Part shown: in pieces, positions 44,753 to 57,615 of the stretch
How the letters are laid out: each line of letters opens with the position of its first letter
Position numbering within the stretch: the first letter of the stretch is position 1
From: Mycobacterium sp. OAS707
GTDB taxonomy: Bacteria; Actinomycetota; Actinomycetes; Mycobacteriales; Mycobacteriaceae
Assembly (NCBI RefSeq): GCF_014873705.1
Contig: NZ_JADBDS010000002.1
Span: forward strand, 620,001 to 684,000
DNA length: 64,000 nt
Direction of reading: 5' to 3'
The notes under the pieces: model-generated
What the model saw: only the letters and a program-made list of their open reading frames with translations
Database searches by the model: none
Told to the model about the DNA's origin: nothing
Position numbers and translations under genes: made by a program

Positions 44753-44783
44753 TCGGCTAGCCGATTCGTCCGTTAGGAGTTCG

Positions 44784-45590
44784 ATGACCGACAAGTCCCG
44801 CCGTCGGCTACGCCGGCGGCTTTCGGCAGCACTGCTGCTGCTGGTCGGACTGGCCGTCGCCGGTGGCCTGGCGGCCACCCTCACCCCCACGCCGCAGGTC
44901 GCGGTCGCCGACGAGTCGTCGTCGGCGCTGCTGCGCACGGGCAAGCAGCTGTTTGACACCTCCTGTGTCACCTGCCACGGCGCCAATCTCCAGGGCGTGC
45001 CGGACCGCGGGCCCAGCCTGATCGGTGTCGGCGAGGCAGCCGTCTTCTTCCAGGTGTCGACGGGCCGGATGCCCGCGATGCGCGGAGAGGCTCAGGCGCC
45101 GCGTAAGGATCCCATCTTCGACGAGTCGCAGATCGACGCGCTCGGCGCTTACGTGCAGGCCAATGGCGGCGGCCCGACAGTGCCCCGAGACGGCAACGGC
45201 GCCATCGCCGAGCATTCGCTGCTGGGCTCTGACGTGGCCCGCGGCGGCGACCTGTTCCGGCTGAACTGCGCGTCGTGCCACAACTTCACCGGCAAGGGCG
45301 GCGCGCTGTCGTCGGGCAAGTACGCACCCGACCTCTCCGAGGCGGAGCCCGCGCAGATCTACACCGCGATGTTGACCGGTCCGCAGAACATGCCGAAGTT
45401 CTCCGACCGGCAGCTCTCCCCGGAGGAGAAGAAGGACATCGTGGCCTATGTCCGGATGGCGACCAAGGCGCCCGACCCAGGTGGCTACGGCCTTGGCGGC
45501 TTCGGACCGTCGTCGGAGGGCATGGCGATGTGGATTATCGGCATCGTCGCCGTCATCGGCGCGGCGCTGTGGATCGGAGCGCGGGCATGA
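44784..45590 (+). CDS. qcrC: Diheme cytochrome c subunit QcrC of the bcc complex
   Basis: Membrane-anchored di-heme c subunit that passes electrons from the Rieske centre to the oxidase without soluble cytochrome c. The 268-aa protein has a basic N-terminus and signal/anchor ([17 protein letters not shown]), two heme c sites CVTCH (61-65) and CASCH (162-166), Met ligand candidates in GRMPAM and QNMPKF, and a C-terminal helix ([19 protein letters not shown]). ATG at 44784 follows TTAGGAGT. Confidence 0.96.
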   Translation: MTDKSRRRLRRRLSAALLLLVGLAVAGGLAATLTPTPQVAVADESSSALLRTGKQLFDTSCVTCHGANLQGVPDRGPSLIGVGEAAVFFQVSTGRMPAMRGEAQAPRKDPIFDESQIDALGAYVQANGGGPTVPRDGNGAIAEHSLLGSDVARGGDLFRLNCASCHNFTGKGGALSSGKYAPDLSEAEPAQIYTAMLTGPQNMPKFSDRQLSPEEKKDIVAYVRMATKAPDPGGYGLGGFGPSSEGMAMWIIGIVAVIGAALWIGARA

Positions 45591-46792
45591 GCGAAACGTC
45601 AGACGTGAAGGGCACCGACGCACCGGGCCAGCAGGGCGCGCCGGGACAGCCGACGGACTCCGAACTGGCTTCGATGTCGCGTGAGCAGCTCGTCGACCTC
45701 GGCGGCAAGCTCGACGGCGTCGACACCGTCTTCAAGGAAGACCGCTGGCCGGTGGCAGGCACCAAGGCCGAGAAGCGTGCCGAGCGCGCGGTGGCGTATT
45801 GGCTTCTGCTGGGCGGCCTTTCGGGCCTGGCATTGCTGGTGATCTTCTTGTTCTGGCCCTGGGAGTACAAGGGCGGCGACGATCCGGGACATTGGTGGTA
45901 CGACCTGGCCACCCCGCTTTACGGATTGACCTTCGGCCTGTCGATTCTGGCCATCGGCATCGGTGCGGTGATGTTCCAGAAGAAGTTCATTCCCGAGGAG
46001 ATCTCGATCCAGGAGCGCCACGACGGCGCGTCCCCCGAGATCCACCGCAAGACCGTCGCCGCCAACCTGACCGATGCGCTGGAGACGTCGACCATCAAGC
46101 GGCGCAAGCTGGTTGGCCTTTCGCTTGGCGTCGGTCTCGGCGCCTTCGGCCTCGGCACACTGGTTGCGTTCATGGGCGGGCTGATCAAGAACCCGTGGAA
46201 GCCCGTGGTCCCGACCGCCGAAGGCAAGAAGGCCGTGCTGTGGACCTCCGGCTGGACCCCGCGATTCAAGGGCGAGACCATCTACCTGGCCCGCGCCACC
46301 GGCCTCCCGGGCGAGTCGCCTTTTGTGAAAATGCGGCCCGAGGACATCGACGCAGGCGGCATGGAGACGGTGTTCCCCTGGCGTGAATCCGACGGCGACG
46401 GCACCACTGTCGAGTCGCACGAGAGGCTCTCGGAGATCGCGATGGGCGTGCGCAACCCGGTGATGCTGATCCGCATCAAGCCGGTCGACATGCCCAGAGT
46501 GGTCAAGCGCAAGGGCCAGGAGAGCTTCAACTTCGGCGAGCTGTTCGCGTTCACCAAGGTGTGCTCGCACTTGGGTTGCCCCTCTTCGCTTTACGAGCAA
46601 CAGACCTATCGAATCCTCTGCCCGTGCCACCAGTCGCAGTTCGACGCGTTGCACTTCGCGAGGCCCATATTCGGTCCGGCTGCGCGCGCTTTGGCGCAGC
46701 TGCCCATCACCATCGACAAAGACGGGTACCTGGTCGCCAACGGTGACTTCATCGAACCCGTCGGACCGGCATTCTGGGAGCGCAAGACATGA
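45587..46792 (+). CDS. qcrA: Rieske iron-sulfur subunit QcrA
   Basis: Three-helix actinobacterial Rieske protein of the bcc complex, 401 aa. Membrane segments are near 71-91, 111-131 and 177-198. The [2Fe-2S] motifs are CSHLGC (C326, H328 ligands, C331 disulfide) and CPCHQS (C345 and H348 ligands, C347 disulfide). The last residues ([18 protein letters not shown]) match mycobacterial QcrA. The ATG overlaps the qcrC stop (ATGA) and the stop overlaps qcrB likewise. Confidence 0.97.
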   Translation: MSETSDVKGTDAPGQQGAPGQPTDSELASMSREQLVDLGGKLDGVDTVFKEDRWPVAGTKAEKRAERAVAYWLLLGGLSGLALLVIFLFWPWEYKGGDDPGHWWYDLATPLYGLTFGLSILAIGIGAVMFQKKFIPEEISIQERHDGASPEIHRKTVAANLTDALETSTIKRRKLVGLSLGVGLGAFGLGTLVAFMGGLIKNPWKPVVPTAEGKKAVLWTSGWTPRFKGETIYLARATGLPGESPFVKMRPEDIDAGGMETVFPWRESDGDGTTVESHERLSEIAMGVRNPVMLIRIKPVDMPRVVKRKGQESFNFGELFAFTKVCSHLGCPSSLYEQQTYRILCPCHQSQFDALHFARPIFGPAARALAQLPITIDKDGYLVANGDFIEPVGPAFWERKT

Positions 46793-48477
46793 GTCCGACA
46801 TTGCCGAAGCCGAATCTGGCTGAAATCGCTGCCGCCCAAGGCGATGCGATCGATTCGCGGTATCACCCCTCGGCGGCGGTGCGTCGCCAGCTGAACAAGG
46901 TGTTTCCCACCCACTGGTCGTTCCTGCTGGGCGAGATCGCGCTGTACTCGTTCATCGTGCTGTTGATCACCGGCGTGTACCTGACGCTGTTCTTCGACGC
47001 GTCGATGGCCGAAGTCACCTACAACGGCGTGTATCAGCCGCTGCGCGGCGTGCAGATGTCCAAGGCCTTCGCCTCCGCGCTCGACATCAGCTTCGAGGTG
47101 CGCGGCGGTCTGTTCGTCCGCCAGGTCCACCACTGGGCGGCGCTGATGTTCTCCGCGGCGATCATGGTCCACCTGGCCCGCATCTTCTTCACCGGCGCGT
47201 TCCGCAGACCGCGTGAAGCAAACTGGGTGATCGGCTCGCTGCTGTTGATCCTTTCGATGTTCGAGGGCTACTTCGGCTACTCGCTGCCCGACGACCTGCT
47301 GTCGGGCATCGGCCTGCGCGCCGCGCTGTCCTCGATCACGATGGGCATCCCGGTGGTCGGCACCTGGATGCACTGGGCGTTGTTCGGCGGCGACTTCCCG
47401 TGCGGCGGGCTGGGCTACCAGTGCTCCGCCGACGGTGTCCTGCTCCCCCGGATGTATGCGCTGCACATCCTGTTGATCCCCGGAATCATCTTGGCGCTCA
47501 TCGGTGTTCACCTCGCGCTGGTGTGGTTCCAGAAGCACACCCAGTTCCCCGGCCCCGGTCGCACCGAGCGCAACGTCGTCGGCGTGCGCGTCATGCCGGT
47601 CTTCGCCGTGAAGTCCGGCGCGTTCTTCGCGATGACCACCGGCATCCTCGGCCTGATGGGCGGCCTGCTGCAGATCAACCCGATCTGGCAGTTGGGCCCG
47701 TACAAACCATCCCAGGTGTCGGCGGGTAGCCAGCCCGACTTCTACATGATGTGGACCGAGGGCCTGGCCCGCATCTGGCCGCCGTGGGAGTTCTACCCGT
47801 TCGGCCACACCATCCCCGCCGTCGTCGGCGTCGCGCTGGGCATGGGCCTTGTCTTCACCCTGCTGATCGCTTATCCGTTCATCGAGCAGAAGGTGACCGG
47901 CGACAAGGCTCACCACAATCTGCTGCAGCGGCCGCGAGATGTGCCGGTGCGCACCGCAATTGGTGCGATGGCGATCGCGTTCTACATGGTGCTGACACTG
48001 GCGGCGATGAACGACGTCATCGCGTGGAAGTTCCACATCTCGCTGAACGCGACCACGTGGATCGCGCGCATCGGCATGGTGGTGCTGCCCGCGATCGTCT
48101 ACTACATCGCCTATCGCTGGTGTGTGGGGCTGCAGCGCAGCGACCGCGCGGTGCTCGAGCACGGCATCGAGACCGGCATCATCAAGCGGCTGCCGCACGG
48201 TGCTTACATCGAGTTGCACCAGCCGATCGGTCCTGTCGACGAGCATGGCCACCCGATTCCGTTGGAGTACCAGGGCGCAGCGGTGCCCAAGCGGATGAAC
48301 AAGCTGGGCGCCGCTGGTGCACCGGGCAGCGGCAGCTTCCTGTCCGCCGACCCGCTGTCCGAGCACGAGGCGCTGGCCGAAGCCGCGCATGCGTCAGAAC
48401 GCAAGGCGCTCACCGCATTGCGCGAGCACCAGACGCGCAACGGCTCGGGTAACGGCCAGACGAACGGCCATCACTAG
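46789..48477 (+). CDS. qcrB: Cytochrome bc1 complex cytochrome b subunit QcrB
   Basis: Cytochrome b with the quinol sites of the bcc complex, 562 aa. It has the heme-ligating His pairs on helices B and D ([30 protein letters not shown]...[11 protein letters not shown]), a PWEF quinol loop ([14 protein letters not shown]) and an extended actinobacterial C-terminal tail with low complexity. In the Qp pocket the stretch [15 protein letters not shown] places Thr323 at what I align with M. tuberculosis Thr313, the Q203 resistance site. It starts at the qcrA stop (ATGA). Confidence 0.97.
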   Translation: MSPTLPKPNLAEIAAAQGDAIDSRYHPSAAVRRQLNKVFPTHWSFLLGEIALYSFIVLLITGVYLTLFFDASMAEVTYNGVYQPLRGVQMSKAFASALDISFEVRGGLFVRQVHHWAALMFSAAIMVHLARIFFTGAFRRPREANWVIGSLLLILSMFEGYFGYSLPDDLLSGIGLRAALSSITMGIPVVGTWMHWALFGGDFPCGGLGYQCSADGVLLPRMYALHILLIPGIILALIGVHLALVWFQKHTQFPGPGRTERNVVGVRVMPVFAVKSGAFFAMTTGILGLMGGLLQINPIWQLGPYKPSQVSAGSQPDFYMMWTEGLARIWPPWEFYPFGHTIPAVVGVALGMGLVFTLLIAYPFIEQKVTGDKAHHNLLQRPRDVPVRTAIGAMAIAFYMVLTLAAMNDVIAWKFHISLNATTWIARIGMVVLPAIVYYIAYRWCVGLQRSDRAVLEHGIETGIIKRLPHGAYIELHQPIGPVDEHGHPIPLEYQGAAVPKRMNKLGAAGAPGSGSFLSADPLSEHEALAEAAHASERKALTALREHQTRNGSGNGQTNGHH

Positions 48478-48485
48478 ACGGTAGA

Positions 48486-48534
48486 ATCAGGCTCAACGCA
48501 CGCGATCGCGAGATATGCGTGCGTTGAGCCTGAT
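48486..48534. terminator. Perfect 18-bp inverted repeat between convergent genes (likely bidirectional terminator)
   Basis: Arms at 48486-48503 and 48517-48534 (ATCAGGCTCAACGCACGC and its exact complement) enclose a 13-nt loop. It begins 8 nt after the qcrB stop and ends 22 nt before the end of the opposing DUF2561 gene. There is no T-run on either side, so it would act as a U-less stem or a barrier to read-through. A long perfect repeat in this position is best explained as a shared terminator. Confidence 0.75.
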
Positions 48535-48556
48535 GTCGTCTTCGGGCCTGGTCGGC

Positions 48557-49189
48557 CTAGCGGTCCAACAACCCGCGTAGCTCGCGCAAGTAGAACCACG
48601 GGATCGCCGGCATGCCGAGCGTGACGAGGCCGGCGAGCACGTAGCACGCCCACGCGGCCGCGTTGTGGTTCACCGCCATCAAGTAGGTGGCGATGCCGAT
48701 AGCGACCATTGCGACGCCCATCGCGATCGCGATGACTACGGCGCAGCGCAGCCAAAGCTGATCCACCGCAGCGGCCAACGGGCTTGGTTCCGGGCGAATG
48801 GCTTCCCGCGTTGGATAGCTGGGGCCGGCGGAAGTCGTTGCGCCGATTCGGATTTTCTCCGTCGGCGCGTCTGTCCCCCGCGCCGGCACCGGCGCCGCCG
48901 GATGAACCGGCGCGGCGCGCATCGGGGCACGCGCGGGCGGCGCGGTCTCTTCGAGCGCTGCGCGGCGCGCCCGCAGCAGCAGCGGCACCGCGCCGATGAT
49001 CACCGCGGCGGAGACCGCGATCACGACATACAGCAGCCACGGAGTATCGGAATCCCCTGTGGCTTGGGCATGCCCGGTGCCCAAGTCCACCAGTGCCACT
49101 GTCGCGGCAACACCTGCGCCGAGCGCCACCAGCCACACGCCGGCGCAGACGCCCAGCAGAATGCGGTCGTTACGGTCGAATTCGCTCAT
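48557..49189 (-). CDS. DUF2561 membrane protein (Rv2197c type)
   Basis: A 210-aa actinobacterial membrane protein. It starts SEFDRNDRILLGVCAGVWLVALGAGVAATVAL (first helix), a second helix follows (LLYVVIAVSAAVIIGAVPLLL), then a Pro/Ala-rich linker (about 75-130), and two C-terminal helices (LRCAVVIAIAMGVAMVAIGIA and AAWACYVLAGLVTLGMPAIPWFYL). Function unknown. ATG at 49189 overlaps the mmpS3 stop (ATGA), so it is coupled to mmpS3. Confidence 0.88.
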   Translation of the reverse strand: MSEFDRNDRILLGVCAGVWLVALGAGVAATVALVDLGTGHAQATGDSDTPWLLYVVIAVSAAVIIGAVPLLLRARRAALEETAPPARAPMRAAPVHPAAPVPARGTDAPTEKIRIGATTSAGPSYPTREAIRPEPSPLAAAVDQLWLRCAVVIAIAMGVAMVAIGIATYLMAVNHNAAAWACYVLAGLVTLGMPAIPWFYLRELRGLLDR

Positions 49190-50052
49190 CAGCAGCTTGT
49201 CTGCGCAGCGTTGTTGGTGTTCGACGAGAGCACCGTGCCGTCACTCGTCGTGATCGAGCAATTGAGCCGGCTCACCAGGAACAGGCTGGATGCCTGCACC
49301 GAGCCCACTTCGGACTGCGAGATCGGCGTCACCGTCAGCGACCACGGGATGTACACGTTGCGCTGCGTGCGGCTGCGGCCGGAGGCGTCGATGTAGGTGA
49401 CGGTGATGATGTCACCGGGCGCCTTCGTGCCGGTGACCGAATAGGTGACTTGTCGCGGCCCCGCGGGGGTGGTCGACGTCGGCGGGGGCGGTGGCGCAGC
49501 AGTGGTCACCGGCGGGGGCGGTGGCGCCTCGGAAGCCGGTGGAGGAGGAGGCGGCGGCGGCTCCTGCGTCACGGTCACGGTCTCCGGCGGCGGAGGAGGC
49601 GGCGCCTCCGTGGTCGGCGGCGGCGGAGGTGGCGGTGGCGGCGGGGTCGTGGTGGTGATCTCGTCCTGCACTGGCGGCGGCGGGCTCGTGGTCGTCGCAG
49701 GCGTCGCTAGGTTGTTGGTGTCGGTCCGGGTCACCAGCACCGACACCGAGGCGACCAGCGCGATCGCGGCGACGATGGCCGCCACGCCCACCACCCACGG
49801 CCAGCGTGGAGGCCGCTCCTGGTCGACGAGTTCGGTGGCCGGGTCGTAGGCGTCGTAGTCGTACAGCGACGAGTCGGCCGGCACGTAGGGGCCGCTGGTG
49901 AACTGTTCGGACTCCGGCGCGGAGTAGGCCTGCGAGTAGATCTCCGTTTCACCGGTCAAAGGCGCCGCCGACTGGTCCGACGTGGGCTGGTCGCCTGGCT
50001 CCTGACCTGGCAGTTCCGACCCTTCAGATTCTGGGGGATTCGGCCCGCTCAT
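49189..50052 (-). CDS. mmpS3: MmpS3-type membrane protein
   Basis: A 287-aa MmpS-family membrane protein of the type next to the respiratory genes in mycobacteria (Rv2198c). It has an acidic cytoplasmic N-terminus rich in Ser, Tyr and Asp, one membrane helix (84-108, [24 protein letters not shown]), a Pro/Thr-rich periplasmic stalk (about 121-197), and a folded C-terminal MmpS domain ([41 protein letters not shown]) with two Cys ([13 protein letters not shown]). No mmpL gene is adjacent. ATG follows GAAGGATAG. Confidence 0.92.
   Translation of the reverse strand: MSGPNPPESEGSELPGQEPGDQPTSDQSAAPLTGETEIYSQAYSAPESEQFTSGPYVPADSSLYDYDAYDPATELVDQERPPRWPWVVGVAAIVAAIALVASVSVLVTRTDTNNLATPATTTSPPPPVQDEITTTTPPPPPPPPPPTTEAPPPPPPETVTVTQEPPPPPPPPASEAPPPPPVTTAAPPPPPTSTTPAGPRQVTYSVTGTKAPGDIITVTYIDASGRSRTQRNVYIPWSLTVTPISQSEVGSVQASSLFLVSRLNCSITTSDGTVLSSNTNNAAQTSC
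49462..49692 (-). repeat. Proline-rich low-complexity stalk within mmpS3
   Basis: About 77 codons encode runs of Pro broken by Thr, Glu and Val ([34 protein letters not shown]). The DNA is almost pure G and C trinucleotide repeats, so length variation by slippage between strains is expected. Protein-wise it is a stiff polyproline spacer holding the C-terminal domain off the membrane. Confidence 0.8.
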
Positions 50053-50187
50053 CTACGCCTATCCTTCTCGACTACATCTGCGGCGCGGTTGACCGTGCCC
50101 CGGCAACACTACCCAAATTGACCGCGCGAACGAATCTCACAGCGCGGTCTACGGGCGAACTGTTGTCCCGATTGTGACCTTTTGGGG

Positions 50188-50607
50188 TCAGTGCTTTTCG
50201 GGGCCGGTGTAGTACTCGAAAACGAGGCCTGCGGCCGACGAGAGCACGAAGCAGACGCCCGCGGCGATCAGCCAGGGCAGCCACAGCGCGACACCGACAG
50301 CGGTGACCGACGCGGACAGCGCGATGGCCACCGGCCACCAGCTGTGCGGGCTGAAGAAGCCCAGCTCGCCGGCGCCGTCGCTGATCTCGGCGTCCTCGTA
50401 GTCCTCGGGCCGGGTGTCGAGCCTGCGCGCCACGAACCGGAAGAAGGTCCCGGTGATCAAGGTCAGGCCGGTGGTCAAGACCAAGGCGGTCGTGCCCGCC
50501 CACTCCACGCCGCCGTTGGCGAACAGGGCGGTCAACGTTCCATACACCACCGCGGACAGCGCGAAGAAGGCGGTCAGGAACTCGAACAACCTGGCTTCGA
50601 TATGCAT
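50188..50607 (-). CDS. ctaF: Cytochrome c oxidase subunit IV CtaF
   Basis: Actinobacterial oxidase subunit IV, 139 aa with four helices ([93 protein letters not shown]). The hallmark [27 protein letters not shown] links the two halves. It lies 8 nt after ctaC and is clearly the second gene of that operon (Rv2199c). Confidence 0.95.
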   Translation of the reverse strand: MHIEARLFEFLTAFFALSAVVYGTLTALFANGGVEWAGTTALVLTTGLTLITGTFFRFVARRLDTRPEDYEDAEISDGAGELGFFSPHSWWPVAIALSASVTAVGVALWLPWLIAAGVCFVLSSAAGLVFEYYTGPEKH

Positions 50608-50615
50608 TGGCGTCC

Positions 50616-51650
50616 CTACTTGCTGGCCTGAGGCGGCACGCCCACCTGCTCACCGCGGCGGGTGTCGAACGGATGGGTGGTCACCGCAGTCGGCGGCTGG
50701 TTGATCGCCTGCAGCGCCTCGGCGTTCGTCTTGCCAGCCGAGCGCTGCTGCAGGTACGCCTTGAAGTCGTTGGGTTCCACCACCCGCACCTCGAAATTCA
50801 TCATCGCGTGGTACGTGCCGCAGAACTCCGCACAGTGCCCGACGAACGCACCGGTCTTGGTGATCTCGGTGATCTGGAACTTGTTGTCGGTGTGATTGGC
50901 TTCCGGGTTGGGCATCATGTCGCGCTTGAACAAGAACTCCGGCACCCAGAAGGTGTGGATGACGTCGGCCGACGCCAGCTGGAACTCGATGCGCTTCCCT
51001 GCGGGCAACACCAAGATCGGAATTTCGGTGGAGGTACCAAGGGTCTCCACCTTGTCGAAGTTCAAGTAGGTGCGATCTTCGGTATTCCGGCCGCTCACCG
51101 GGCCGACGAGCTCTTCGCCGTGCGCGTCTTTGCCCTCTGGTACGGAGCGCATCGCGGCCTTGCGGGCCGGGTCGGCGCCGTCGTAGGTGAGGGTGCCGTC
51201 AGTGAAGTTGACCTTCTGGTAGCCGAACTTCCAGTTCCACTGGAAGGCGGTGACGTCGATCACGACCTCGGGATTGGGGTCCTTGTGCAACATCTTCTCC
51301 TGCACCACGACGGTGAAGTAGAAGAGCACCGAGATGATCAGGAACGGCGTGACAGTCAGCACGAGCTCCAGCGGCATGTTGTAGCCGAACTGGCGTGGCA
51401 GCTCTGTGTCGCCCTTCTTGTGGCGGTGGAACGCCGAGCTCCAGAAGATCAATCCCCAGACGATCACACCGACGACGAGCGCCGCTATCAGTGAGCCGAT
51501 CCAGAGCTCCCGGTTCGCATGCGCTTCAGGCGTGATGCCTTCCGGCCACCCGAGGCCGGCCACCTCAGACCAGCTGCACCCGCTGAGCAGCACGGCAGTG
51601 CCACCCAGGACGACTGACAACGCCAACACCCGAAGCCGCCGCGGTGCCAC
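50616..51650 (-). CDS. ctaC: Cytochrome c oxidase subunit II CtaC (CuA subunit)
   Basis: CuA-bearing subunit II of the aa3 oxidase. The 344-aa protein has a lipoprotein-type signal ending LLSGC, two helices (about 51-70 and 94-116), and a cupredoxin domain with the CuA ligands in [14 protein letters not shown], then [12 protein letters not shown]. An insertion ([30 protein letters not shown]) separates strands as in other mycobacteria. GTG at 51650 is the start; 105 nt separate it from the divergent asnB. Confidence 0.96.
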   Translation of the reverse strand: MAPRRLRVLALSVVLGGTAVLLSGCSWSEVAGLGWPEGITPEAHANRELWIGSLIAALVVGVIVWGLIFWSSAFHRHKKGDTELPRQFGYNMPLELVLTVTPFLIISVLFYFTVVVQEKMLHKDPNPEVVIDVTAFQWNWKFGYQKVNFTDGTLTYDGADPARKAAMRSVPEGKDAHGEELVGPVSGRNTEDRTYLNFDKVETLGTSTEIPILVLPAGKRIEFQLASADVIHTFWVPEFLFKRDMMPNPEANHTDNKFQITEITKTGAFVGHCAEFCGTYHAMMNFEVRVVEPNDFKAYLQQRSAGKTNAEALQAINQPPTAVTTHPFDTRRGEQVGVPPQASK

Positions 51651-51721
51651 GTTGGAGCCTCCTAGAAGTCAGTATTGCTAGGCGAATACTACGCAGCGTA
51701 GACCACGCCCCGGTGCCGGTC

Positions 51722-51749
51722 TCGACACACTCCCGCCATTAGGCATACT
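51722..51749 (+). promoter_or_regulatory. Promoter placing asnB as a leaderless transcript
   Basis: TCGACA (51722-51727, one mismatch to TTGACA) and CATACT (51744-51749) are 16 nt apart, and the -10 ends 6 nt before the GTG at 51756. The predicted transcription start therefore coincides with the first base of the start codon, and no ribosome site is present. Leaderless mRNAs starting with GTG or ATG are common in mycobacteria. Confidence 0.55.
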
Positions 51750-51755
51750 GGCGCG

Positions 51756-54664
<2,909 letters not shown>

Positions 54665-54801
54665 TCACCCTTCATTTATTAAACCGTCTAGATAACCTTA
54701 CCCAGGGGATACCCGCAGACTGTGCGCTAACCTGCCTACAAGTGCCCGCCCGGTCACTGTAGACAGGCAAATTCATCGACACATCTCGGGGGAGCAAATA
54801 T

Positions 54802-55434
54802 ATGACTGGTCCGTACCCGCCCGATTACGGCGCTGGACCGGTTGGCCCGCAAATGTATCCCCCGCAGCCCTATCCGGAAAATGTGCCGTCGCCCTATCCT
54901 GCGATGCTGCCGCCCCCGTTGCAATATCCGAAACGGCGGTGGTGGCCGATCGCCGCAGCAGCGGCGGCGGCCGTTTTGGTCGCGGCATTAGTCGCCGCAA
55001 TTGTTTTCGCGTCCCGAAACGACGACAACTCGGGCCGCACTGCGTTGACCGATGCGAAAGCCAAGGCCGCGATCCAGGAGTATCTGGACGCGTTGTCGAA
55101 GGGTGACGATCAAACCGTCGCGCGCCACACGTTGTGCGGTCTGTACGACTCGGTCAAGGAGCACCGCTCCGACCTCGCGCTGGCCAGCCTCAGCAGCGAC
55201 GCGTTCCGCAAGCAGTACAGCCATGCCGAGGTGACGTCGATCGACAAGATGGTGTCGTTGTCGCCGAATCAGGCGCAGGTGTTGTTCACCATGAAAGTGG
55301 CTCCAGCGAGCCCATCGAGCAACCGTACCCAGGCGTCGAACGACGATGAACAACAGGCCGTCGCGCAGGTACTGGCCCAGGACAAGGAAACCCTGGTGTG
55401 CTCGTACCTGCCGCGGACGGCCGGTCAGTACTGA
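54802..55434 (+). CDS. Membrane-anchored NTF2-like protein (Rv2203 type)
   Basis: A 210-aa protein with a Pro/Tyr-rich cytoplasmic N-terminus (PPDYGAGPVGPQMYPPQPYPENVPSPYP), one helix (about 48-70, WPIAAAAAAAVLVAALVAAIVFA) and an extracellular NTF2-like domain (ALTDAKAKAAIQEYLDALSKGDDQTVARHTLCGLYDS..., ending TLVCSYLP). Two Cys (in HTLCGLY and LVCSYL) may form a disulfide. ATG follows GGGGGAG. The domain design parallels the lipoprotein at 4037. Function unknown. Confidence 0.87.
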   Translation: MTGPYPPDYGAGPVGPQMYPPQPYPENVPSPYPAMLPPPLQYPKRRWWPIAAAAAAAVLVAALVAAIVFASRNDDNSGRTALTDAKAKAAIQEYLDALSKGDDQTVARHTLCGLYDSVKEHRSDLALASLSSDAFRKQYSHAEVTSIDKMVSLSPNQAQVLFTMKVAPASPSSNRTQASNDDEQQAVAQVLAQDKETLVCSYLPRTAGQY

Positions 55435-55435
55435 A

Positions 55436-55792
55436 TCAGTTGAACGAGTCGCCGCAGGCGCAGGAGCCGGTGGCGTTCGGGTTGTCGATGGTGAAGCCCT
55501 GCTTCTCGATGGTGTCGACGAAGTCGATGGTGGCGCCCTGGATGTAGGGCGCGCTCATCCGGTCGACGGTGAGCTTCACGCCGCCGAACTCCGAAATCAG
55601 GTCGCCATCCAGCGACCGGTCGTCGAAGAACAGGTTGTAGCGCAGGCCGGCGCATCCGCCCGGTTGAACGGCGATGCGCAGCGCCAGGTCGTCACGACCT
55701 TCCTGATCCAGCAGCGCCTTCGCCTTGGCGGCGGCTGCATCGGTCAGGATTGCGCCGTGGGTGGTGGTCGCCGACTCGTCCTGAACAGTCAT
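55436..55792 (-). CDS. erpA: A-type iron-sulfur carrier (HesB/ErpA-like)
   Basis: A 118-aa HesB/IscA-family protein. The three conserved Cys are in PGGCAGLRY and the C-terminal GSCACGDSFN. ILTDAAAAKAKALLDQEGRDDLALRIAVQ is the N-terminal half. ATG at 55792 follows AGGAGA; a start at 55810 lacks one. The stop lies 1 nt from the end of the plus-strand Rv2203-like gene. Role in Fe-S cluster delivery is by family; the symbol ErpA versus IscA is not certain. Confidence 0.9.
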   Translation of the reverse strand: MTVQDESATTTHGAILTDAAAAKAKALLDQEGRDDLALRIAVQPGGCAGLRYNLFFDDRSLDGDLISEFGGVKLTVDRMSAPYIQGATIDFVDTIEKQGFTIDNPNATGSCACGDSFN

Positions 55793-55873
55793 TACATCTC
55801 CTGAGTGCATGTTCGTGGGTAGACCGTTGGGTCCACACCCTCAACGGTACCTTGTTCCGGCCCTATTCCCGAT

Positions 55874-56932
55874 TTATCCCCAGGTCGCCGCCGTCACCTC
55901 GGCCAAGCCCTCCAGCTGGTTCGCGGCATCGTCGATGGCCAGCTGCACAGAGCCCGCGTGGTCGGCGATGGAGTATGCGGCCGCGATGCCGGCCTCGGCC
56001 AGCGTCGCCTCGTCCAGGGTGACCTGCCCCGCGAGCACCAGCACCGGGACCTGATGTGACTGCGCACCCGCAGCGAGCGCGCTGACCACCTTGCCGTGCA
56101 ACGACTGGTCGTCGAATCGGCCTTCGCCCGTGATCACCAACTGGGCTTCGGCGATGTCGTCGGCGAGCCGGGTGTGTTCGGCGATGACCGCGGCGCCGGA
56201 TTCCCGGCGGCCCCCGAGCGCGAGTAGGCCGGCCCCGATACCTCCCGCGGCGCCTGCACCCGGTTCCTCGCTCACATCGCAGCCCGCCGCCGCGTTCAGT
56301 TCGACGGCCCAGTCGCTGAGCCGCTGTTCGAGGATGCGCACGGTGTCGGGATCGGCGCCCTTCTGCGGACCGAACACCGCCGCGGCGCCCATCGGGCCAA
56401 GCAGCGGATGCTCGACGTCGGTGGCGGCGATGAGCTCGACGTCCGCCAGCAGCTTGCGGGCGGCTTTTAGCCCACCGAGCTCCTCGATCAGCCCTCGCCC
56501 ACCGTCGGTGCAGCTGCTGCCGCCCAGCCCGACCACGATGCACCCGGCCCCGGCTGACACCGCGGCCGCGATCAGTTGACCGACGCCGCGACTGTGCGCG
56601 GCCAGCGCGGTCTGCACGGTCGGCGGGCCGCCGAGCACGGCCAACCCGCAGGCCTGTGCGCATTCGATGTAAGCGGTGCGCGGCGGGGCCTGGTCGAGCA
56701 CCCACTGCGCGGACACCTCATCGGTCAGTGGGCCGCTGACGCGCTCGGTGTGTACCTCGCCGACTCGGCCGGCCAGCACGCCGGCGAAGCCGGGTCCGCC
56801 GTCGGACTGCGGCGCCAGCGTCAACTCATCGTCGGGGCGGCCGCGCCGCCAGCCGCGCGCGATTGCTTCGGCGGCTTGTACGGCTGTGAGGCTGTCGCCG
56901 TAGCAGTCGGGCGCAATCAACACATGCACCAC
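55874..56932 (-). CDS. Glycerate kinase family protein
   Basis: Class II/GlxK-type glycerate kinase, 352 aa. Conserved features include [100 protein letters not shown] and the C-terminal [17 protein letters not shown]. The usual first motif of the family reads D-x-FKGS; here it is DCYGDS. It diverges from the DUF3043 gene with about 20 nt between starts. Substrate glycerate is by family. Confidence 0.88.
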   Translation of the reverse strand: MVHVLIAPDCYGDSLTAVQAAEAIARGWRRGRPDDELTLAPQSDGGPGFAGVLAGRVGEVHTERVSGPLTDEVSAQWVLDQAPPRTAYIECAQACGLAVLGGPPTVQTALAAHSRGVGQLIAAAVSAGAGCIVVGLGGSSCTDGGRGLIEELGGLKAARKLLADVELIAATDVEHPLLGPMGAAAVFGPQKGADPDTVRILEQRLSDWAVELNAAAGCDVSEEPGAGAAGGIGAGLLALGGRRESGAAVIAEHTRLADDIAEAQLVITGEGRFDDQSLHGKVVSALAAGAQSHQVPVLVLAGQVTLDEATLAEAGIAAAYSIADHAGSVQLAIDDAANQLEGLAEVTAATWG

Positions 56933-56952
56933 GGCAGACTAATCTGGCATCC

Positions 56953-57615
56953 GTGAAGCTGCTTGGCCGCAAGAAAGACAACTCGGACTCGGACAAGGCC
57001 GTCGACGAAGCCGCCTCCGACGCCGAGGCGACTCGGCAGCGCGCCGGCACAGCACCGAAGGGCAGGCCCACTCCGAAACGCGATCAGGGTAAGCGAGGCC
57101 CGATCGCCCCTGCCCCGATGACCGCAGCGGAAGCACGCAAGCGGCGCAAGGAGACCAACGCGAAGCTGACTCGCGAGGAGAAGAAGGCAGCCAGCGCCGC
57201 ACGCCGCGCCGACATGGCCGATCGCCGCGAAAAGATGATGGCAGGCGAGGATGCCTACCTGCTGCCGCGCGACAAGGGTCCGGTGCGCCGCTTCGTCCGC
57301 GACGTGGTGGACTCACGCCGAAATGTGCTCGGGCTCTTCATGCCCGCGGCGCTGGTGTTGATCTTCGTCATGCTGTCGGTCCCGTCGCCCGCGGTGCAAC
57401 TTCCGCTCTCGTTCGCGATGCCGGTACTCATCGTCATCATGCTGATCGACGCCTTGTTTCTTGGCCGCAAGGTCAACAAGCTCGTCGACGCGAAGTTCCC
57501 CGACAACACCGAAAGTGGTTGGAAACTCGGCTTTTACGCTGCCAGCCGCGCCTCGCAACTGCGCCGGATGCGCGCGCCTCGGCCGCAGGTCGAGCGCGGC
57601 GACAGTGTCTCTTGA
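56953..57615 (+). CDS. DUF3043 membrane protein
   Basis: A 220-aa actinobacterial protein with a long charged N-terminus (KLLGRKKDNSDSDKAVDE..., then Lys/Arg-rich to about residue 100), the conserved DAYLLPRDKGPVRRFVRDVVDSRRN, two helices (about 123-144 and 150-170) and a basic C-terminus. The family is often next to cob genes in mycobacteria (Rv2206). Function unknown. GTG at 56953 is the start. Its stop overlaps the cobU start (TTGA). Confidence 0.88.
   Translation: MKLLGRKKDNSDSDKAVDEAASDAEATRQRAGTAPKGRPTPKRDQGKRGPIAPAPMTAAEARKRRKETNAKLTREEKKAASAARRADMADRREKMMAGEDAYLLPRDKGPVRRFVRDVVDSRRNVLGLFMPAALVLIFVMLSVPSPAVQLPLSFAMPVLIVIMLIDALFLGRKVNKLVDAKFPDNTESGWKLGFYAASRASQLRRMRAPRPQVERGDSVS

Noticed and set aside
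46606..48390. A 594-codon minus-strand open frame opposite qcrB
   Set aside because: Pure antisense shadow of the conserved qcrB gene, with His/Arg/Asp-rich low-information sequence.
49400..49850. Glycine-rich plus-strand frame (GGGGGG-type repeats) resembling a PE_PGRS or Gly-rich protein
   Set aside because: It is the complement of the mmpS3 polyproline codons; no start signal and no PE domain.
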